Source: Chloroflexota bacterium (lineage in GTDB: Bacteria > Chloroflexota > UBA11872 > VXOZ01). Taken from it: DNA of 64,000 bases. The notes under the pieces are model-generated. The model did not search any database. It saw only the letters and a program-made list of their open reading frames with translations, and was not told the DNA's origin. Below, piece by piece: positions 16,824 through 25,504 of this stretch; position 1 is the first letter of the stretch; each line of letters opens with the position of its first letter. Made by a program: the position numbers and the translations under genes. The stretch spans positions 16,360 to 80,359 of the forward strand of contig JAPPLM010000049.1 in NCBI GenBank assembly GCA_028874195.1, in the 5' to 3' direction.

Positions 16824-17708
16824 TTGAAATTGAATACGACGCCGGAACTCTTGGTAGACCAACACGCGCTCGTGGGTGAGGGGCCGTTGTGGGATGAAGA
16901 GGAGCAGGTGCTGTATTGGGTAGACATACTCAGCTCCAAACTCTTCATCTACGATCCGGCCACGGGCGAGAACGAGGAGATTGACGTGGGCCAGCACGTG
17001 GGGACGGTGGTGACGCGCGCGTCCGGCGGGCTGATGCTGGCGGTGCCGGACGGCTTTGCTTCATTTGACCTAGATAGCCGGGAGCTCACGCTGGTAGCCA
17101 CTCCGGAGGCTCACATTCCCGGCAACCGCTTCAACGACGGTAAGTGCGATCCGGGGGGCCGTTTCTGGGCAGGGTCCATGGCCTACGAGAATCCCAAGGA
17201 TTCGGGCAGCCTTTACCGTCTCGATACCGACATGAGCGTCCACAAGATGTTTGGCGACGTGGCCATCTCTAACGGCATTGTCTGGAGTCTCGATCACACG
17301 ACGATGTACTACATCGATACCCTGCGCAAGAACGTGCGTGCGTTTGACTACGCTAACGCGACAGGCGACATTAGCAACGAGCGGGTGATAGTTGACTGGC
17401 CGGATGACGCCGGCCTACCGGACGGGATGGCCATCGATAGCGACGGTATGCTCTGGGTGGCCCATTACGGCGGCTCGTGCGTCAGCCGTTGGGACCCGGA
17501 TGGCGGTGCGCTCTTGGAGAGAATTGAACTTCCCGTAACTCAGGTAACCGCCTGCGCATTCGGCGGGCCGGATCTGGATACCCTCTTCATTACCTCAGCG
17601 GCGCAGGAACTCGACGCGGATGAACTTGCGCGCCAGCCCCACGCAGGCGGGCTTTTCTCAATCAAGACGCCGTATCGGGGTGTGCCGTCGTTCCGCTTTG
17701 GCGGTTAG
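16824..17708 (+). CDS. SMP-30/gluconolactonase/LRE family protein
   Basis: A 294-residue six-bladed beta-propeller of the SMP-30/regucalcin type. Characteristic blocks are ALVGEGPLWDEEEQVLYWVDILSSKL (the first metal ligand Glu in GEGP), RFNDGKCDPGGRFWAGSM (Asn and Asp ligands), SNGIVWSLDHTTMYYIDT, and LPDGMAIDSDGMLWVAHYGGS. These residues hold the divalent metal in lactonases that open sugar lactones. The start is TTG (16824 or 16830), with GGGGG just upstream; the second gives the more usual spacing. No signal peptide is present, so it acts in the cytosol. It lies next to a Gfo/Idh/MocA dehydrogenase on the other strand, consistent with a sugar-oxidation step. Confidence 0.9.
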   Translation: MKLNTTPELLVDQHALVGEGPLWDEEEQVLYWVDILSSKLFIYDPATGENEEIDVGQHVGTVVTRASGGLMLAVPDGFASFDLDSRELTLVATPEAHIPGNRFNDGKCDPGGRFWAGSMAYENPKDSGSLYRLDTDMSVHKMFGDVAISNGIVWSLDHTTMYYIDTLRKNVRAFDYANATGDISNERVIVDWPDDAGLPDGMAIDSDGMLWVAHYGGSCVSRWDPDGGALLERIELPVTQVTACAFGGPDLDTLFITSAAQELDADELARQPHAGGLFSIKTPYRGVPSFRFGG

Positions 17709-17789
17709 GAAGTTCACTCGGGTACGATCGTTTACGGTGGAAATGTCAAAATGCCCGTCAACCTAGCGCCCTAAAGCGATGGTAGTCTC

Positions 17790-17817
17790 GTAGGGGCACG
17801 ATATATCGTGCCCCTAC
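17790..17817. repeat. Perfect 28-bp palindrome, copy 2
   Basis: GTAGGGGCACGATA plus its reverse complement. It lies between the SMP-30 gene and the aminotransferase gene. Confidence 0.95.
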
Positions 17818-17955
17818 ACCCAAGAAGTTTGCGCTCACCGCGGCACCTACGCTTGCGTAACTGGGGCCAGCGGCCAAGAAAGTACGCATTGGTCTCCGCA
17901 AACGGCAATACACCTGAAACAGTCCCCAACGAAATCTAGAAAAGGGAACCAACAT

Positions 17956-19083
17956 ATGCAAGCGCTCGCGCCACGGCAGGACTTCATCGGTGTAGATGAT
18001 TCGACGTTTCTCTATACCGGCGCGGAATCGGCTCCCTTGAAATCGCAGACACAGGCGTTGGAGCGTTATGTGCGAGAGCGGCCGCACGCCGAGGCCGGGC
18101 GTGCGGAGCACATAGCCACCGAACAGCAGTGCAAGCAGCGGCTAGCGGTACTCATGAATTGCGCGGCGGATGATATTGGCCTCGTGGGCAGCGCCTCGGA
18201 AGCTATTATCCTGATTGCCAGTGGTATCAACTTCAAGCCCGGCGACAACATCGTGACGAACGACCTGGAGTTTCCCAGCACCGTGCTGCCGTGGATACAG
18301 ATGAAAGAGCACGGCATCGAGGTGCGCCTGGTGCGCAGCCGGGACTGGCAGTTCACGCCTGAGGAAGTCGTAGCGCAGATCGATGAGCGCACGCGTCTGG
18401 TGGCAGTGAGCCACGTGAGCTACCTTTCGGGACTGCGGCTCGATCTCGCTCCCATCGCGGCAACCGCCCACGCCTACGGCGCCCTGCTGCTGGCGGACGT
18501 GACCCAATCGCTTGGCGTGGTGCCGGTGGACGTGAGTGAATTCGACTTTGCGGTGGCAAGCACGTACAAGTGGCTGCTCGGTATCCACGGCGCAGGCGTG
18601 CTCTATTGGAATCGCAAAAAGCTGCCGGAATTTGCCCCCGGCGCGGTCGGGTGGTTCTCCGTAAGTGACTTTCTCAGTGACGATCGCTTTGAGAGAATTG
18701 ACTGGAAGCCCACCGCCGAGCGCTTTGAGCTCGGCATGCCGTCATATGCGGCGATCTACGCGCTAGAAAACGGCGTGCGCTACCTGCAGCAGTTCGGCAC
18801 CGACCGCATCGGCGCACACGTGGAAGCGCTAGGCGCTGAGCTCATCGAGGGACTGAAGGGTCAGGGTTGGACTGTGATGACGCCGATCGAGCGAGCGCGC
18901 CGGGCGGGCAACATCTCTATAGTCGTCGAAGAGGCTGAGGCAGTGCGTGACGCACTCATTGAGAAAAACGTCCACACCTGGGGCGGCGACGGGCGGGTGC
19001 GCGCGTCCCTACACCTCTATAACGACAGCGCGGACGTTGCCGCCTACCTGGACGCCCTGCGGCCGTTTGCGCCGGGCCGCTGA
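17956..19083 (+). CDS. Class V aminotransferase (cysteine desulfurase/epimerase-like)
   Basis: A 375-residue fold-type I PLP enzyme. The start MQALAPRQDFIGVDDSTFLYTGAESA matches the substrate-entry region, LVGSASEAI is the cofactor phosphate-binding segment, LADVTQSLGVVPVDV carries the Asp that contacts the pyridine ring, and VASTYKWLLGIHGAGVLYW holds the PLP lysine. It ends before the C-terminal cap typical of bona fide SufS, so a role in sulfur transfer is not assured. Other class V roles (isopenicillin-N-epimerase-like, or deamination in catabolism) are equally possible. The next gene begins within its stop codon (TGATGG), implying coupled translation. Confidence 0.85.
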   Translation: MQALAPRQDFIGVDDSTFLYTGAESAPLKSQTQALERYVRERPHAEAGRAEHIATEQQCKQRLAVLMNCAADDIGLVGSASEAIILIASGINFKPGDNIVTNDLEFPSTVLPWIQMKEHGIEVRLVRSRDWQFTPEEVVAQIDERTRLVAVSHVSYLSGLRLDLAPIAATAHAYGALLLADVTQSLGVVPVDVSEFDFAVASTYKWLLGIHGAGVLYWNRKKLPEFAPGAVGWFSVSDFLSDDRFERIDWKPTAERFELGMPSYAAIYALENGVRYLQQFGTDRIGAHVEALGAELIEGLKGQGWTVMTPIERARRAGNISIVVEEAEAVRDALIEKNVHTWGGDGRVRASLHLYNDSADVAAYLDALRPFAPGR

Positions 19084-19520
19084 TGGCATTCAGGCACGAA
19101 TTCACCGTCGCGGCGCCGCGCGCTAAGGTGGCTCACTTTCACCGCAGGCGGCAGAGTCTGGTCGAGATCACGCCGCCGCCCATTGTCGTGCAGATCCAGT
19201 CAGCGCCGGAAGTTCTGTCGTCCGGTGACGAGATGCGCTTCACGCTCTGGCTCGGGCCGTTTCCCATCCGCTGGCATGCCGCCATCGAAGCGATGAGCGA
19301 GGCAGGGTTTGCCGACAGGCAGATAAGCGGACCCTTCGACCACTGGGTCCACCGGCACACGTTTCTGGAGAGTGGGGAGGGGCTCACCACCGTGCGGGAC
19401 GAGATCGAGTACGTCTACCGGCGGCATGTGTTGTGGGGGCCGCTGGGACGGCTCTTTGTGCTGGGCTTGCCGGTGCTATTTTCCTATCGTGCTTGGCGGA
19501 CAAAACGGCTTTTGTGCTAA
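19083..19520 (+). CDS. SRPBCC/START-like ligand-binding protein
   Basis: A 145-residue protein with the pattern of the SRPBCC superfamily (polyketide-cyclase-like helix-grip fold): FRHEFTVAAPRAKVAHFHRRRQSLVEITPPPIVVQIQ, then FTLWLGPFPIRWHAAIEAM, then DHWVHRHTFLESGEGLTTVRDEIEYV. The last segment is the conserved strand before the long C-terminal helix. It probably binds a small hydrophobic ligand, or acts as a cyclase/dehydratase; no catalytic residues can be assigned. Its ATG overlaps the aminotransferase stop, so the two form an operon and may work on the same metabolite. Confidence 0.7.
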   Translation: MAFRHEFTVAAPRAKVAHFHRRRQSLVEITPPPIVVQIQSAPEVLSSGDEMRFTLWLGPFPIRWHAAIEAMSEAGFADRQISGPFDHWVHRHTFLESGEGLTTVRDEIEYVYRRHVLWGPLGRLFVLGLPVLFSYRAWRTKRLLC

Positions 19521-19679
19521 TGCGCCGGCCAGGCGGTGACCATGAGTGGACTGTTCAAAAAGACACTGTTGAGTGCGTTTTATTAAGGAAATTGACGATT
19601 TACTTTAATAAGACGACCGTTGCCGAGCGTAATGTACGCTTCGTTTAATTACGACCGCCTTGACAAACAGCACACTTGG

Positions 19680-21116
19680 TCACTCTTTGCGCGCGCGTGC
19701 GGATATGAAATCCAGCAGCGGATACGGACTGCCCGGGTGCTGGCCGGGGAGGCGGGCCGGCAACGGTTCGCCTAAGAACCCTTCCAGACGCGCGCGTTGC
19801 TTTGCCACCACGTCCGGGTGCTGGGCGGCGACGTCGTCGAAGTTGTCGCGGTCTTGGTCGATGCGGTAGAGCTTCCACTGCGGGTCCGAATCCTGGATGT
19901 TCACCACCGCGTTCCAGGTGTGGTCGCGTACGCTCGCCTCGTAGCCCCAGACGGTGAGCACCCAGTCTCGCAACTCAGCGCAATTACCCGTCGCCAACGG
20001 ACTTTCGCCCTTGGCGAGCTGACTTTCGCCCTTGGCGAGCGGCCACATGTCTTCACCGTCCAGGCGGTCGTGGGCCACGCCGAGCCAGTTCAGGATCGTG
20101 GGGGCCACGTCGATGTGCTGCACGAACGGCGTAATCACCGTGTCGCGCGGCCCTTCAGGATGGCGCACGAGCATGTTCACGCGGGTGTTATAGGCGTTCA
20201 TGTGATTCGGATCCTTGCCGAATACGCCGTGCTCGTTCATCTGCGTGCCGTGATCGGACGTAAAGACGATAATGGTCTCATCCAGCAGGCCGGTATCCGC
20301 CAGGTGGTTGAGCAACACGCCCATCCACTTGTCGATGAACGTAAGCGAGCCGTAGTAGAGCGCCTTGACGCGCTCTTGTTCTGCTTCAGTCAACGGCTCG
20401 CCGCGGGGATTAATCGGCTCGATGCCCTCCCATGGTGCGTCCATATACGCGTCGGCGTACTCGAAGGGCGGGTGCCACGGCTCGTGGGCTTCGAATGAGT
20501 CGACCCACAGAAAGAATGGGTGGTGGTCGCGGCCGTCTTCGATGAACTGAATGGCGCGGCGCATACACTTGGCAAACGTGAAGTCCTCTTCCGTGTGGCG
20601 GTCCTTCACGTTCCACAGCCACTGGCGCAGCCCAAACGGCACGCTTGCCGGATTGTGCGTATAGCGTTCTGCTTGCAATTCCGCCTCCGTGCCCAGGCGG
20701 TAGGGATCGGCCTCCTGCCCGCGAAAGAACTCCCAGTTCATGAAACCGCGCGTGAAGTTCATCGTCGGCTTGAAGAGGTGATAGGTATCGGCCACGAGGC
20801 CCGTGGCATAGCCCGCGCGGGAGAGCCTCTCGGCCAGTGTTTGCTGATGCGGCGGCACGCCGTGCCAGCCCGGCATGCCCGGCGCGCCTGGTGAAGAGCC
20901 GGTGGTGTCAATCGTCCAGCGCCACGGAAATCCGCGAATGCCGGTAAAGAGCGAGCGCCGCGCCGGCACGGTCGGCAGCGCCTCGGCAAACGCGTTCTCG
21001 AACCACACCCCGTCCAGCGCCATGGCGTCCAGGGTGGGGGTATTCATGTGTTGCGCGCCCAGGTGCCGGATACAGTCGGCGCGAAAGGTGTCGAGACAGA
21101 TGACGATGCAGTTCAC
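19680..21116 (-). CDS. Sulfatase-like alkaline-phosphatase-superfamily hydrolase with Thr at the FGly position
   Basis: A protein of about 478 residues. The metal site is clear: CIVICLDTFRADCIRHLG (Asp ligands), then FTSDHGTQMNEHG (Asp-His), then PFVQHIDVAPTILNWLG. In true sulfatases the nucleophile is a Cys or Ser inside C/S-x-P-S-R; here the aligned stretch is LPTVPARRSLFTG, giving Thr. Thr nucleophiles occur in other members of the superfamily, such as phosphoethanolamine transferases. The enzyme may therefore be a phosphodiesterase or another esterase. GTG at 21116 fits the start (AAGGA-rich site upstream); no signal peptide is visible. A 21-bp tandem duplication (20000-20040) encodes a repeated LAKGES element. 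Confidence 0.8.
   Translation of the reverse strand: MNCIVICLDTFRADCIRHLGAQHMNTPTLDAMALDGVWFENAFAEALPTVPARRSLFTGIRGFPWRWTIDTTGSSPGAPGMPGWHGVPPHQQTLAERLSRAGYATGLVADTYHLFKPTMNFTRGFMNWEFFRGQEADPYRLGTEAELQAERYTHNPASVPFGLRQWLWNVKDRHTEEDFTFAKCMRRAIQFIEDGRDHHPFFLWVDSFEAHEPWHPPFEYADAYMDAPWEGIEPINPRGEPLTEAEQERVKALYYGSLTFIDKWMGVLLNHLADTGLLDETIIVFTSDHGTQMNEHGVFGKDPNHMNAYNTRVNMLVRHPEGPRDTVITPFVQHIDVAPTILNWLGVAHDRLDGEDMWPLAKGESQLAKGESPLATGNCAELRDWVLTVWGYEASVRDHTWNAVVNIQDSDPQWKLYRIDQDRDNFDDVAAQHPDVVAKQRARLEGFLGEPLPARLPGQHPGSPYPLLDFISARARKE
20000..20040. repeat. Two tandem 21-bp units inside the sulfatase-like gene
   Basis: GACTTTCGCCCTTGGCGAGC occurs twice in direct succession with period 21, keeping the reading frame. 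It gives the repeated PLAKGESQLAKGES stretch of the protein, probably a slippage-type expansion in a surface loop. Confidence 0.8.
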
Positions 21117-21270
21117 GAGGAGTTTTTTCCTTATGCGGGATGGACCTGTGGTGTGCCGAGCCTTCTCTTGGTGGCTGTAAGTATAACTGCTCGTAGCAGT
21201 GGCAGAGAAGTATGGAATTCGAGGGGCAATTGAGCTATTGCATGGACTTTGGTCGGCTGAACGCTCCCTC

Positions 21271-21489
21271 TCATTCCTCGCTTGGCTTGCCAATGTCCTT
21301 TGGCCTGTCGGCAGCGCCTTCTATCCGAGATACACGTTGATATATCTCGTACATGTGATTCCGCATTTCGCGATTGTCTTCCCTGATTGCGTTCTCGCCC
21401 TGCCTGATAAAGATTATTATTGCAACTCCGACACCAATAGCGGACACAACGGTGGCAAAAACAGAAATCCAAAGCTCGTAGGTTTCCAA
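21271..21489 (-). CDS. Small single-span membrane protein
   Basis: 72 residues. METYELWIS is followed by a hydrophobic segment (VFATVVSAIGVGVAIIIFI, about 10-28) and a charged, probably helical cytosolic tail (RQGENAIREDNREMRNHMYEIYQRVSRIEG). The start is TTG, with GGAGAGAG 4 nt upstream, a good ribosome binding site. No family is recognised. The orientation is probably N-out/C-in by the positive-inside rule. It lies 14 nt downstream of the GIY-YIG-like gene on the same strand, so the two are likely co-transcribed. Confidence 0.6.
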   Translation of the reverse strand: METYELWISVFATVVSAIGVGVAIIIFIRQGENAIREDNREMRNHMYEIYQRVSRIEGAADRPKDIGKPSEE

Positions 21490-21503
21490 TTTGCTCTCTC
21501 CGA

Positions 21504-21839
21504 TTACCTTTGTTTATTCGCGGGAGGACGAAGCGCTTCTATCAGGTCACGTTCCTCCAAATACCTGTTTACAGAGCTGCCATTCACATGGGCCAAGACA
21601 TGTGTTGGCGCAAAGCGCATGATTTCCTGATTACTTCTGTGCGCACTTAACCTGTTCTTGAAGTTATCGGTCTCACCGACATAGACTACTGCCCAACCTG
21701 AAGGCTCACCAGGTTTTGCAAGGACGTAATTGCCTGGCTCGCCACTGCCTATCCAATCAATGGGGAATACCCAATAGGTGTACGCCACGCCAGACGACCC
21801 GGCCAAGCTCACTGTCGGTCGCAGCTCCACCATCTGCAT
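21504..21839 (-). CDS. Small GIY-YIG-nuclease-like protein
   Basis: About 111 residues. The segment GNYVLAKPGEPSGWAVVYVGETDNFKNRLSAHRSN resembles the GIY-YIG core: the two strands around YVL and VVYVGET, then the Arg- and His-bearing helix NRLSAHRS. An acidic element, LEERDLIEAL, at the end would fit the metal-binding Glu. It lacks an obvious DNA-binding extension, so it may be a compact housekeeping-type member or an RNA/DNA-binding relative. Start: GAGGAG precedes both ATG 21839 and ATG 21833, so either is possible. It heads a pair with the small membrane protein at 21271-21489. Function is unknown. Confidence 0.6.
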   Translation of the reverse strand: MQMVELRPTVSLAGSSGVAYTYWVFPIDWIGSGEPGNYVLAKPGEPSGWAVVYVGETDNFKNRLSAHRSNQEIMRFAPTHVLAHVNGSSVNRYLEERDLIEALRPPANKQR

Positions 21840-21923
21840 CCTCTCCTCTTTACTCTCTGGGCAGGCACACGTGCTTTCAGTATACAACACGAATTATTCC
21901 GACAAATCGACCTATTCACACTC

Positions 21924-22793
21924 TCATTCCCGCCTCTGTGTGCGCAGAGCAAGGTAAATCCCTAGCAATACCAACGCTCCGCCGCCAACCTGGAGCAGAG
22001 TCAAGTGCTCGTCCAAGATAAAGTACGCCAGGATACTCGCGCCCACCGGCTCGCCCAGGATTGCCACGGCGACGACCGCGGCGGAGACGTAGCGCAGCGT
22101 CCAATTGTATGCCGTGTGACCGAGGAGTTGCGGTCCCAGCGCCAGGAGAATCATTACCAGATAGGTCGCAGGCGCGTAGCCGGTGAATGACTGTTGCGTC
22201 ACCAGCGCCGCGACGAGTACCAGCAGCGCCGCCATGCCGTAGACCACCGTGATGTACGGCAGCAGATCGAGCCGCCGCCGCAGGCGCTGTCCCAGCAGCA
22301 AGTAGCCTGAGTGAAATACCGCCCCGAGCAGCGCCAGCATGTCGCCAAAGAGGGCCTGGCCCTCCACTTGAAAGTCGCTGTAGCCAATCAGGATGCCGCC
22401 GGTAACCGAAAGCCCAATTCCCCACACCAGCAGCGGGTGGAGCCGCTCGCGGAAGATCACCACCATGCCGAGACCGACGAAAATGGGATTGATGGTCACG
22501 AGCACGACGGAACTGGCGACGGACGTATACTCCAGCGAGCCGATCCAGGCGATGAAGTGCAGGCCGAGAAAACTGCCCGCCACCGCAGCCACCAGCCAAT
22601 CGCGGCGACGCAGCGCCTGGAGATGCTCTCTTCGCAACGTGAGTGTGAACGGCGCCAGGATAAGCGCGGCGATGCCGAGCCGGTAGGCGGCGATGATGAG
22701 CACCGGCGCATCGGCCAGCTTGATGAGGATCGAGGCGCTGCTGATGATTGCGACCGAGGCGCACAGCGCGAGAATGACGCGAAAGTACGGCAT
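21924..22793 (-). CDS. EamA/DMT family transporter
   Basis: A protein of 289 residues with about ten hydrophobic segments in two five-helix halves, the duplicated EamA domain. The start MPYFRVILALCASVAIISSASILIK and the end GGGALVLLGIYLALRTQRRE match the family, and the EPVGASILAYFILDEHLTLLQVGGGALVLLG block is the usual end of the second EamA repeat. AGGAG lies 5 nt before the ATG at 22793; the 22 residues upstream of it in frame do not fit. Such proteins export or import amino acids and metabolites in the cytoplasmic membrane. The substrate cannot be told. It stands alone on this strand. Confidence 0.9.
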   Translation of the reverse strand: MPYFRVILALCASVAIISSASILIKLADAPVLIIAAYRLGIAALILAPFTLTLRREHLQALRRRDWLVAAVAGSFLGLHFIAWIGSLEYTSVASSVVLVTINPIFVGLGMVVIFRERLHPLLVWGIGLSVTGGILIGYSDFQVEGQALFGDMLALLGAVFHSGYLLLGQRLRRRLDLLPYITVVYGMAALLVLVAALVTQQSFTGYAPATYLVMILLALGPQLLGHTAYNWTLRYVSAAVVAVAILGEPVGASILAYFILDEHLTLLQVGGGALVLLGIYLALRTQRRE

Positions 22794-22879
22794 GGTATCT
22801 CCTGCGGCAGGCCACTGTTGCAGAATAGTCGCCCACGCCCGCAGGCGGCAAGCGCGCAATAGTCATGCTGGCGCAAAGC

Positions 22880-22923
22880 CTGTCCCGTACTCGATACAGC
22901 GTATCGACACGATACGGGGACAG
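22880..22923. repeat. Dispersed hairpin, CTGTCCCGTA family
   Basis: CTGTCCCGTA (22880-22889) pairs with TACGGGGACAG (22913-22923), with an inner stem CGATAC/GTATCG (22892-22897 and 22901-22906). Near copies lie at 63715-63756 and, partly, around 51140-51170. Confidence 0.75.
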
Positions 22924-22951
22924 AAACCAGGCGTGTGAACAAGGCGGGCGG

Positions 22952-22986
22952 GCGCAATGGACTGATCTCAGATCAGTCCATTGCGC
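22952..22986. repeat. Near-perfect 35-bp palindrome between divergent genes
   Basis: GCGCAATGGACTGATCT (22952-22968) and its exact reverse complement (22970-22986) flank a single C. It lies between the EamA gene start and the SDR gene start. No other copy was noticed. It could be an operator or a repeat; without a T-tract it is not a good terminator. Confidence 0.85.
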
Positions 22987-23217
22987 TCACTGAAGGCGGA
23001 AAGCGGCCGTGACACGTGGCCGGGTAGACAAATCGCCGCGCATTTGGTCAAATAGGGAAAGCTTGGTATAGGAACCTAAGAGCGATATTATCCCAATTCC
23101 CGCCGGATACCTTACAAGAGCACTGCTACTGGAAGTAGTCGCCAAGCGATCTGCAACTTTGCGAGAAGCGCCACAGACCCCATTCAAGTATGTTTGCTGA
23201 GAGGACCTTACCGCAGC

Positions 23218-24096
23218 ATGCGTTTGCAGAGTCAGACAGCCATCGTCACCGGCGCCGCCCATAACATTGGGCGAGCGATCGCCCGTATTTTTGCCACAGA
23301 GGGCGCAAACGTCCTCATCGCCGACATTCAGGACGAGGCGGGCGAAGCGGTGGCAGCGGAGATTCAGGATAGCGGCGGCGAGGCGTCGTTCTTCCATGCG
23401 GATGTCGGCACGGGTGCCGGCAACCGCGATATGGTCGCGGCGGCGGTAGAACGTTACGGCGGCGTGACCATCCTCGTTAACAACGCCCACTGGGAGCGGC
23501 GCGGTTCAATCGAAGAGCTGAGCGAGGAGGACTGGGATGCGAGCTTTGACGTGTTACTCAAGGCGCCGTTCCTTGCCAGCAAATACGCCGTGCCCCACAT
23601 GCGCGCGGCAGGCGGCGGCGCGATTCTCAACCTCACCTCGGTGCACGGGTTTCAGGTGAGCCCCGGGTACCCGACCTATGAGACGGCCAAAGCCGCGCTC
23701 ATTCACCTCACCAAGCAAATGGCGCTCGACTTGGGCGGTGACGGCATACGCGTCAATGCGATTGCCCCGGGCGCTATTCCGTCTGATGAAATGCGAGAAG
23801 AAAACGCCGACGATCCGACGTGGCACGAACGGAATATCCTCTGGAATGTCCTTCCCACGGTCGGGCGCGCAGAGGACATCGCCCGGGGGGCACTCTACCT
23901 GTGTTCAAGTGAGGCGCGTTTCGTAACCGGTCACACGCTGCTGATAGACGGCGGCTTTCTGCTTGGCTTCAAGGGGCTGGGCGGCACGCGCGTGCAGGAA
24001 TTCTTGCAGCGCCATCCGGGACTCTTGGAGTACGATCTTTCGCGTCCGCTGGGACCGGCGGCGCACATTCGCGATAAAGGCACTGTTGAGCAGTAG
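23218..24096 (+). CDS. Classical SDR family oxidoreductase
   Basis: A 292-residue Rossmann enzyme. The cofactor loop TGAAHNIGRAIA (TGxxxGxG type) is near residue 12, ADIQDEAG suggests NAD preference by its Asp at the end of the second strand, and NNAHWERRGSIEEL is the NNAG-like block. The catalytic Ser is in NLTSVHG and the Tyr/Lys in YPTYETAK (YxxxK). The C-terminus carries ARFVTGHTLLIDGGFLLG plus an extra ~40 residues (GTRVQEFLQRHPGLLEYDLSRPL). The start at 23218 is used since a longer reading adds MLRGPYRS with no family likeness. The following SMP-30 gene is only 66 nt away on the same strand, so a joint lactone/alcohol oxidation pathway is plausible. Confidence 0.9.
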   Translation: MRLQSQTAIVTGAAHNIGRAIARIFATEGANVLIADIQDEAGEAVAAEIQDSGGEASFFHADVGTGAGNRDMVAAAVERYGGVTILVNNAHWERRGSIEELSEEDWDASFDVLLKAPFLASKYAVPHMRAAGGGAILNLTSVHGFQVSPGYPTYETAKAALIHLTKQMALDLGGDGIRVNAIAPGAIPSDEMREENADDPTWHERNILWNVLPTVGRAEDIARGALYLCSSEARFVTGHTLLIDGGFLLGFKGLGGTRVQEFLQRHPGLLEYDLSRPLGPAAHIRDKGTVEQ

Positions 24097-24162
24097 CACT
24101 CAATCGTCTCATGCCAGCGCTTAAACCTGCGCAACGTCACCTTGGAGAAAGGATGCTTTCGC

Positions 24163-24987
24163 ATGAAGACCGATGCGTCTCCCATACTGGTTGCCGAAGG
24201 CTTTAACTTTCCTGAGGGCCCTTCTTTCGACCGCGAGGGCAGTCTCTACGTCATGGAGTGCGATGCCGGACGCATCAGCAAGGTGACGCAAGACGGGCAC
24301 GTGGAGATCTTTGCGGAGACGGGCGGCGTGCCGTGCGGTTCGCGCTTGCACCAAAACGGTCACCTGATCGTCGCGGAGAACGGCTTGGCGCAGATACTTG
24401 ACTTCGCGCCCGATGGATCGTGGACGGTGGTGGCGGAAGCGTTCAACGACAAGCCGTTTCGGGGCCCCAACGACCTTATTCTCGATAGGCAGGGCAACTG
24501 CTACTTCACCGATCCCAAAGGGTCGACGCTGGAAAAACCGGTGGGGCGTGTCTTCCGTGTGGGGGTAGACGGCGTGATCTCTGTCTTTGCCGTGGGCCTG
24601 GCCTTTCCAAACGGCATTTGCCTTTCTGCCAACGAGGAGACGCTCTACGTTGCCGAAACGTTTACGCGCCGCATACACGCCTTCACCCTAAACCCCGACG
24701 GCAGCGCCAACAACCGCAGCCTGTTCGCCCAAATGGAGGACGGCGTCGGGCCTGACGGGATGGACTTCGGCGCCGACGGCAACCTCTACGTCGCTCATTA
24801 CGGCAAGGGTGTGGTGGCCGTAATCGCGCCTTCCGGCGATGTGATTGCAGAGTTGCCAATGCCGGGCAAGAATCCCACGAACGTGGCCTTCCGGGAAGAC
24901 TCGCTCTACGTCACGGAGACCGAGAACGGCGCAGTGTACCGCCTTGAACTGGGTGTGGAGGGCCTACCGCTTTTCGGACTGAGCTAG
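24163..24987 (+). CDS. SMP-30/gluconolactonase family protein (second copy)
   Basis: A 274-residue six-bladed propeller: VAEGFNFPEGPSFDREGSLYVMECDAGRIS with the Glu ligand in PEGP, then RGPNDLILDRQGNCYFTDPKG (Asn/Asp), FPNGICLSANEETLYVAETFTRRI, and VGPDGMDFGADGNLYVAHYGKGVVAVIA. It is diverged from the SMP-30 protein at 16824 and closer to the gluconolactonase subgroup. ATG 24163 follows GAAAGG by 10 nt; an upstream in-frame TTG (24142) overlaps that site. It lies directly downstream of an SDR, so an alcohol dehydrogenase plus lactonase pair is the simplest reading. Confidence 0.9.
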   Translation: MKTDASPILVAEGFNFPEGPSFDREGSLYVMECDAGRISKVTQDGHVEIFAETGGVPCGSRLHQNGHLIVAENGLAQILDFAPDGSWTVVAEAFNDKPFRGPNDLILDRQGNCYFTDPKGSTLEKPVGRVFRVGVDGVISVFAVGLAFPNGICLSANEETLYVAETFTRRIHAFTLNPDGSANNRSLFAQMEDGVGPDGMDFGADGNLYVAHYGKGVVAVIAPSGDVIAELPMPGKNPTNVAFREDSLYVTETENGAVYRLELGVEGLPLFGLS

Positions 24988-25223
24988 GCTTCGAGTCTCA
25001 ATACGACAAGAATAGCGGTACGAGTGCCAACGGACACCTCGAGACTACACCTACCTGCACGAACTGGATGTTTGTGCACTGTTTCGCCAAATCCAATTAC
25101 CTGTCATTATTCCTACAACATTAGGATTGAGCCAGTTGTCCCATTTGAGTTGTGCCTCGCCGCTGCAGTGATGGTTGAGGTAGCTCTTTAGGGTCAATTG
25201 GTGACCCTGGAAAGGAAACTCGT

Positions 25224-25448
25224 GTGAGCGACCAGCCTCTATCTCCACAGAGTGGAGAAGAGAATGGCGAGCATAGAGCTGAAAGGGAAGAAACCGGGAC
25301 CCAAGAACGAATTGTGCGCATACCGTTTTACGAGGGCGTAAAGTTCGGGTGCGCACTGGCAATTGGTCTCTGGATTGGACTACTAATCATCGTGATTGTA
25401 GTATTCCTGTTTTCCGGTGCTACCCTTGCCTCTCTATTGGGGAATTAG
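25224..25448 (+). CDS. Small single-span membrane protein
   Basis: 74 residues. A charged, Glu-rich N-terminal half (SDQPLSPQSGEENGEHRAEREETG) is followed by VKFGCALAIGLWIGLLIIVIVVFLFSG, one long transmembrane segment, and a short tail. The start is GTG, with AGGAAA 5 nt upstream. No family is recognised. It sits alone between the gluconolactonase-like gene and a run of dispersed repeats. It is a real-looking gene by start site and composition, but the evidence is modest. Confidence 0.55.
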   Translation: MSDQPLSPQSGEENGEHRAEREETGTQERIVRIPFYEGVKFGCALAIGLWIGLLIIVIVVFLFSGATLASLLGN

Positions 25449-25504
25449 GAGCGCAGGCGCTTGTTTCCCGCATCAGTACTCAGTGTGCGAGCGGGAAGAG
25501 AGGA

